64,000 bases of DNA from contig OZ025248.1 in assembly GCA_964019135.1 (NCBI GenBank), positions 55,545,670 through 55,609,669 of the forward strand, written 5' to 3'. Numbering within the stretch: the stretch's first letter is position 1; the number at the start of each line of letters is the position of its first letter. This document shows, piece after piece, positions 58,395-64,000 of the stretch. This DNA comes from Arenicola marina (Eukaryota > Annelida > Polychaeta > Arenicolidae). Below the pieces are notes generated by a model that made no database searches, was not told the origin of the DNA, and was given only the letters and a program-made list of their open reading frames with translations. Made by a program: the position numbers and the translations under genes.

Positions 58395-61300
58395 CCCTTC
58401 CCTACTCCGGCCGCGCCCCTAATGGACTCGCGCCACTGATCATCTGATACCTTCATGACGTCAGAGGCTGAAGCAGATCTTGGCAACCGGAAGAGGTCGC
58501 TCTGGTCTTGTTTGGCGTCGTGCCGAGACCGAGTGCTCTCCATCGCTAGAGGTCACCCCACCACGCGGCGGCTTTCTACTGCAGGACCCGAGGTTTTTTT
58601 CTTCGCTTGAAAAGCACAATTCACAATGTGATACATCCACTTGAATTACTTAGATGGCATGACTTTCTATGGTGGTGTCGCTAGCCAGACAATGCCTGCT
58701 GAGAACGGTTGTAATAATACTGAATGATTTAGAGAGTAAAAGAAGGAACAAGAGAGCGATGAAAAGGTGCAATATCATATCATATTTTGCATTGGTCGCG
58801 TATCCGTGTGGCAAAAAGGCTAATGGCTTCATTGTTTAGCTTCTGATCTGGTCTCATAAGAAGGTTGTTCATGTACGTGTATGACGATATATGCACCAAT
58901 CTTATATTTTGATTACGATTGTTATCTATTATATTTATAGACACGGCGGTGGGTGGGATGGGGGAATGGGGGAAGGGGGAGACACGGCGGTGGGTGGGAA
59001 GGGGGAATGGGGGAAGGGGGAGACACGGCGGTGGGTGGGATGGGGGGATGGGGGAAGGGAGAGACACGGGGTGGGTGGGATGGGGGGATGCGGGAATGTG
59101 GGTGGGATGTCGTCCGTGATTATATATATATGACATCCGGGTCCATATATCAGCCACTTGGCTGGATGTATGGCTAGTCGCGTGAGAGATGTGACGCCGT
59201 GGGTCGGACCATCCCGAGGGGCAGGATAGGGAGTGGGTGGGGAGGGTGGGGACCGTAGCGGGGTAGGACACATGTGTGTGCGTGTGCGGGTGTGAGGGGG
59301 TGTGAGTGTGGGCATGGGGTGGGCGTGAGGGGAGAGGAGAGGAGAAGGAAGGGGGGTGGGTTGGCTGAAATGAGACGTGGTGGGTGTGAGGGGAGGGGAG
59401 AGGAGAGGAGAAGGGGGGCGGGGGGGGCAGTGGTGGCTCGAATGAGGCGCGGCGGGACCACGACGGTCACGATATTTCAAAATGCATCTGTAAATTGCGA
59501 GACATTGGAATAAATGAGAGACACCAGGCAGAAAGCCTTGATCTTCGGTCGCCAAGGTGGAACGACCGTCGGCCTCCATGTCATAACTAACCAGGCAATA
59601 AAAGGATCATTTATTGATCGCCGTCTATGCTCCATATATATTTGAAAAGTGTTTTTGCGGTAGCCAATCCTTGATCAGTTGGTATATTGCATGCTTTTAA
59701 TAAACCACAACGTAAACGTTCGTTCAATTCATTCGCCGTCACCATTGCAAATCTAATTGTGATGTTGCATGTGGATAATGATTTAACGGCAACTTGACCC
59801 GTCACCGCGAGACACCGCGGGGCTTCTTAGTCAGATCGGCCGTGTCTGGCGATAGGGGCTGGATTTTGACAACACTGTCCTTGCCTGGCAACGACCTTGA
59901 CCCTTTGTCGCCGTTTCATGACGTCCACTCTCATCGTTGCCATGACGGACACAAAACGGGTCGGAGTCCAACCCGACGCCATTTTGAGCTCTACTGGGAC
60001 CTCTGCCGCCAAAATGAAAGCCGTTACATACTGCTAGTCTCAGGAGTGTTCCGCCTATTCGGAACCATGCTATTAACAAATGACCTTTATACGGGGTAAA
60101 CTGAGGCTCAAGCAGACGTGAAAGAAGCCATGTTGCTGCTTTTGTCCCCTTAAAGCTGCCTACTTACATGCGCCATCTTAAATTTTTTCCATTTTCGAAT
60201 CAAGACTATATATCTCGTTGCGTCTGTAAAACAACAATTTCAACATAACACGCGAGTCACGGTCGACATCCCGGCAGCATACCGAACAGCGAACAGGTGC
60301 GCAGGGATATAAAGCCGGCCACCAACTTCAGCCCTGGTGAACAAATTTTCTTCTCTCCGGATAGCCCACGGGCTTTCAGGATTTAATTTCAAGAAAGAAT
60401 AACATTATTTGACACGGAGCACATGTTACTTTAAAGGTGCTGCCAACGCGATAAAGGACTGTTATCCCACACAAAGGTGAAGATAGCCCCTTAGTAGAGA
60501 CTACCGGCCGATGGGCTGGTCCATTGTAACTCACAGTACAAAGGAAAGTCATACCATCATGATATGACCTGATATAACTCGGAAATACATATGAAGAAGA
60601 GGAGAAAATAAGATTTGTTTATGTAAATACCAAAATAGCCGCTCTTCTGCCAGCATACATGCATGCGTCATCAATCTTCTAAAGAATTGTATCTCGAAAT
60701 TAACTTCCATTGTCATCTTGGCCTATAGCTGTTTTTTTTCTGGCATTACAGACTACGCCTGGAAGTCATATTTTTGGTATTATGACAGAGCATGATTAGC
60801 CATTTTTTGTCATGCGTGAATTCACTCCGTTTGATCCATTGCTTGAAGCGGTCTGGTCTGGTCACAATATCACAATGAACCGCTAATTAGGGAGACTCGG
60901 AAGCCGCACAAACAGAGGGCGAGGAAGTAGTGCACGCCCCCTCTCCCCTCTCCTTCAGCTCCCTCCCGTCATCCCTTCCCATCACAATACCCTGCCCCCT
61001 TCCTCTCCATAGTCCCCTCCCCCATCCCTCCACATTCGGCCCCCATATCCCTCCCTCCACATTTCCCTCCCCTCCTTCCCTCCACAGTCCGTTCCTCCTC
61101 TCCCCCAACCTCCGCTCTAAATTCCGCTTCCTCATCCCTGTGTCCACAGTTCCATCCCTTCCCTCCCTCCACAGACCCCTTCCAACCTCCCTCCCCCCAC
61201 AGTCGACTCTCCCTTCCTCCCGCCCTTCAGCGGCTCCTCCCCCCTCCGTCTCCTCACAGACCCATCGCCCCCCTCCTTCTAAATTCCCCTGCCAGCCACC

Positions 61301-62607
61301 CTCATTCAATCCAATATTGATAGGCCTACGCATACCCACCCCACACCCCCTCCGGCCCGGTCAGATGGCGAGTGCCTTTCGTGTGGCTTCCACACCCCAT
61401 CATGTTTTCCATGCTTATCCTGCGGCGAGAGAAGATCGGTAACGGACTCACCGACCGCCTTCTGCCGTCTGTCTGCGTTGTTATGCTTCCGGAAGGACTG
61501 TTTCCGCTGATTGATCGCGATAGGCCGCACATTTCTTTAGAAAACATTGCTGTCGAGTGGCTTAAATATCACGGAAGAAAGAGCGCTGACGGCGAGCGGA
61601 ACATGAGGGGTCGCCTTTCTTCGTTAGCCTCTAGCATTGCTTCAGCATATCTCATGTATTAATTGCGCCTAGTGTGACGCAGTGTATGCGTGGGGATACA
61701 GATACACTGATGATATCGGATACATCCATGCTATCTCGTATTATTGCTTCAATAGCTCAATCCTAGCATGACAGTGAATTTATTGAGGATAAAGAACACT
61801 AGGCGTTTTTATAAATTAGTATGCTTCCGTCAAAGCGATGTGCTGGCTTTCCCAGAAATAAGTGTCCATACCGTGTCATTGTCATGATCAAACCAGAATT
61901 AATTACCAAACTGCTGTGTCTTACGGAGTTATTTTACTTATGTTTATCGATCGACCGTCAGAGCCGATATGTGGTGAAAGTAAAAACCCATATTGCCCTT
62001 TCCGCCCCCCCCCCCCCCCTCCACCCCACCCCCGCCCCCTGGAAACCATTGGTCCACTACGGAAACAGAAATCAGAGGAATAACATTACTGTATTGACAT
62101 ATTATACTCCTCGTGTATCTACCATACACACAGGTACGTGACGGATCATGTGAGGCCCACTTCGCGCGTGGTCACAGCCCCGGTAATGGGGCGAGCTAAT
62201 GTCAACTGGGCTCTGCCCGCCAGGTTGCATTGCTATGTCCCGGAAGTCAGAGACTGCGCATCATAAATGATGGCTGTGCCCTCAGTTGTGTGTGGGCGTG
62301 GAAGTGTGAGGAGGAGGGGGGGAAGGGAGGGGGCGGTGGGGGGGGGGGGTTACCTTGTTTAACCTGTGATCGAGCCCCGGGGTCTTTGAGGGGTTATCCC
62401 TGTCACAAGCACCATCACTTTGTAGGGTCTTTTACCAGAGTTTGCAGATACCATTGAGATGTATTGATCAGATAGTAATGCGGTCCATTCCGCTTGTGTA
62501 GGACACGAGGCCGCATTAAGCACGGACAAGTCTGTCAGTGCTCCCACAGTGACCGCTGTCATCACGAAGGCGGACGCGGGCGTCAAACCGATTGGAAGTA
62601 GATCCGG
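58395..62607 (-). other. Third copy of core duplicated blocks I-III
   Basis: Direct copy of about 40490-45120. Stretches such as 59105-59560 are almost identical to 42010-42470, and 61180-61340 to 44010-44170. Differences include loss of the part matching about 41000-41700 and a shorter minisatellite (58940-59100). Two short frames recurring in the other copies occur here (61364-61510 plus, 62360-62610 minus). Confidence 0.92.
61372..61662 (+). CDS. Weak candidate: 96-codon open frame, hypothetical
   Basis: A 96-codon frame, MPFVWLPHPIMF to SIASAYLMY, overlaps the Cys/His-rich frame in another register. The inverted left copy keeps the first 50 or so residues on minus (7365-7583) and then diverges after a length change. 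The 44-kb copy is frameshifted. No motif was recognised. Because two overlapping frames are both conserved among copies, conservation here mainly reflects recent duplication, not selection. Confidence 0.1.
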   Translation: MPFVWLPHPIMFSMLILRREKIGNGLTDRLLPSVCVVMLPEGLFPLIDRDRPHISLENIAVEWLKYHGRKSADGERNMRGRLSSLASSIASAYLMY

Positions 62608-62840
62608 TGTAGCATGATAACCTGTCCGCCGTGATAAAGTGTCCGGCTGGCGTGTGCGCATGCGCAGCGAATGCGATTGTTATGTAAATAGCCCATGTAT
62701 GTTAGGTTTAGGGTTGGGATAGGATTAGGTTAGGGCCCGGGTTAGGGTTAGGGTTAGTATTAGGGTTTTGGTTAGGCTTAGTGGCATGAAAGAAGCGTGG
62801 CCGGACAGGTTATCACGGCCGGACAGGTTATTATGTTACA
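62608..62840. mobile_element. 233-bp MITE, TSD CCGG, internal TTAGGG-like repeats
   Basis: The element starts TGTAGCATGATAACCTGTCCG and, in reverse complement, ends TGTAACATAATAACCTGTCCG. Pairing extends imperfectly for about 40 bp (CCGTGATAA...TGTCCGGC). CCGG flanks both sides (62604-62607 and 62841-62844). The empty site is visible in the left arm (GGTCCGGCCGTGAAAAGAG near 6785, inverted) and in altered form near 45115. The interior (62700-62780) is a run of degenerate GTTAGGGTTAGGGTT repeats like the metazoan telomere repeat. No coding capacity. Confidence 0.9.
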
Positions 62841-62844
62841 CCGG

Positions 62845-62990
62845 CCGAGAAAAGAGTGCGCTCCGCGAGGTCGCCTCACTGGGAATTAAATACAAGTGCA
62901 AGTGTAGATTTGAACAATTAACATAGTTCTTACAAACGTTGACGAGTCTACTTGTCGATCCTTCTCTGGCAGTTGCAATAAGTCCAAATA
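62845..62990 (-). other. Third copy, continuation matching 6600-6790
   Basis: Matches the minus strand of the left arm (shared GTTCTTACAAACGTTG), showing that the third copy extends past the GGGAATTAAATA junction that ends the match to the right arm. Confidence 0.7.
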
Positions 62991-63570
62991 TTGTCGACCC
63001 CTTCACAGGAAAGTATCGCAAACTGCGGCCTGAAGAACGAATTTGTAGTCTTTGTTCCATGGGAGAAGTTGAAAACGAGGTTCATTTTGTATGTGTTTGT
63101 GATGTATATATGTCATACAGAAAAACGTTGTATAAACACGCATCAAATATATATCCCACCTTTAACCTTTTGGACAAAGAAGATTAACTTATATATCTGT
63201 TAAAAAATTGTTGGAAGCCTCTGACAACTTACCTATCAGCAGCATGGCATATCAGGAAAAATCGGTTGTATCGTTGAGTGATGGTTATATGTTTTATATG
63301 TTATATTCGTTTGTTTTTGCCCTTTGTATCAAGCGTCACGAAAAAAATACCTACCAGAAGTCACAGACCAGAAGCAGAACTTGCGTTGGGAATTTACCTT
63401 TTTGATGATGTCAATAGATACCCCCACCCTATATAACATCGTGCTATTTCTCCGCGATGCGTACAAATTAACTGTTTCAAAATGTTACCTTATTTACTTA
63501 ATGTTATTTGTATATACATATATTTGTACTTTGAGGCTGTGAGCCTACAGTGCACAATAAACTGATTATT
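62990..63570 (+). pseudogene. LINE C-terminal fragment with CCHC motif and (ATT)n tail
   Basis: The frame through 63187 encodes NIVDPFTGKYRKLRPEERIC followed by SLC and EVHFVCVC, giving C-x2-C-x9-H-x4-C, then a tyrosine/arginine-rich stretch. This Cys/His motif preceded by LRxEER is known from the C-termini of several LINE proteins of invertebrates. A 3' untranslated region follows and ends CAATAAACTGATTATTATTAT at about 63570. The element lies within the third copy, between sequences that are adjacent in the left arm (about 6640). Only the last part of the protein is present. Confidence 0.75.
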
Positions 63571-63640
63571 ATTATATCAGGAAAAATCGATTGTATCGTT
63601 GAGTGATGGTTATATGTTCTATATGTTATATTCGTTTGTT
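63249..63640 (+). repeat. 65-bp direct repeat bracketing the LINE 3' end
   Basis: A stretch starting ATATCAGGAAAAATCG and running to TTCGTTTGTT at 63249-63315 recurs at about 63575-63640 with two substitutions. The copies bracket about 260 bp that contain the (ATT)n tail. It could be a tandem duplication or a nested insertion. Confidence 0.85.
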
Positions 63641-63694
63641 CACGCTTAGCATAGTTTTCTACATATTATAATAATATTGGACTGAGCCAGTTTA

Positions 63695-64000
63695 CAAATG
63701 ATGAAGATTATATTGTTCAATCATTTTCAATGATATTGTTCAATTTGAAGTTATAAGCCATGATGGCTGGGTGAGCTGTATTTTTCTGTTATTTGTGTTG
63801 CGTGTATATAGTATTATGAAACTCACAAGTGACTAAAGTAATAAACGAAATATATATCTATCTATCTGTGTTAAATGGAGAATCTATGAAAGCATGATAT
63901 ATTTCAGATGATATGGTAATATTGTTCAATCATTTTCAATTATATTGTTCAATTTGAAGTCACTTATAAGCCATGATGGCTGGGTGAGCTGTATTTTTCT
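63695..64000 (+). repeat. About 205-bp direct duplication at window end
   Basis: The stretch ATATTGTTCAATCATTTTCA through CATGATGGCTGGGTGAGC then TGTATTTTTCT occurs at about 63708-63790 and again at 63913-64000. The second copy is cut by the window edge. The intervening DNA includes an ATCT microsatellite (63855). Confidence 0.88.

Noticed and set aside
62690..62780. True telomere or chromosome-fusion scar
   Set aside because: The TTAGGG-like run is short, degenerate and enclosed by MITE inverted repeats with a CCGG target duplication.

Overview
This is eukaryotic and almost certainly metazoan DNA, probably from a marine invertebrate. The lineage is an inference from its content: several degenerate LINE reverse transcriptases of different clades, tRNA-derived SINE heads, miniature inverted-repeat transposons, satellites and minisatellites. 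I see no operon-like layout and no intact gene I recognise. Species cannot be read from the sequence. I found no convincing multi-exon host gene; nearly everything here is a repeat, a mobile-element remnant or duplicated non-coding DNA.

The dominant structure is a large inverted duplication. The left arm (about 1-21275) begins with about 71 copies of a 64-bp satellite and runs inward through unrelated blocks, two G-rich minisatellites and a CAC/ATG-rich minisatellite. The right arm (about 34990-47245) carries the same blocks in reverse complement and reverse order, ending in about 9 inverted copies of the same satellite. A third, partial copy (about 50750-64000) is rearranged. Its first 1 kb lies in left-arm orientation and the rest (52253 onward) in right-arm orientation, and it seems to continue past the window. 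The right and third copies resemble each other more than either resembles the left.

The copies serve as each other's empty sites, so later insertions can be delimited. (1) A 3057-bp DNA transposon at 11178-14234 has about 90-bp terminal inverted repeats and a GCGAT target duplication. (2) A truncated LINE lies at about 18345-20120. (3) A 233-bp MITE at 62608-62840 has a CCGG target duplication and TTAGGG-like repeats inside. (4) A 4.7-kb element at about 52938-57608 has hairpin ends and is dense in TGACGTCA octamers.

The spacer between the arms (21275-34990) holds a SINE, three or four LINE fragments (CR1/L2/Jockey-like and L1/Tx1-like), 30-bp, 50-bp and 25-bp tandem arrays, two more partial copies of the hairpin-ended family and a pogo/Tigger-like MITE. 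Between the right arm and the third copy (47246-50697) lies mostly featureless DNA with one more MITE.

The most novel signal is the hairpin-ended family (29295-30970, 31408-32785, 52938-57608). Its left end is a near-perfect palindrome. Its right end repeats one arm of that palindrome and is followed by a second short hairpin. Between subfamilies the sequences of these hairpins differ but their base pairing is kept. Three short open frames that recur in the duplicated blocks are recorded as weak coding candidates.
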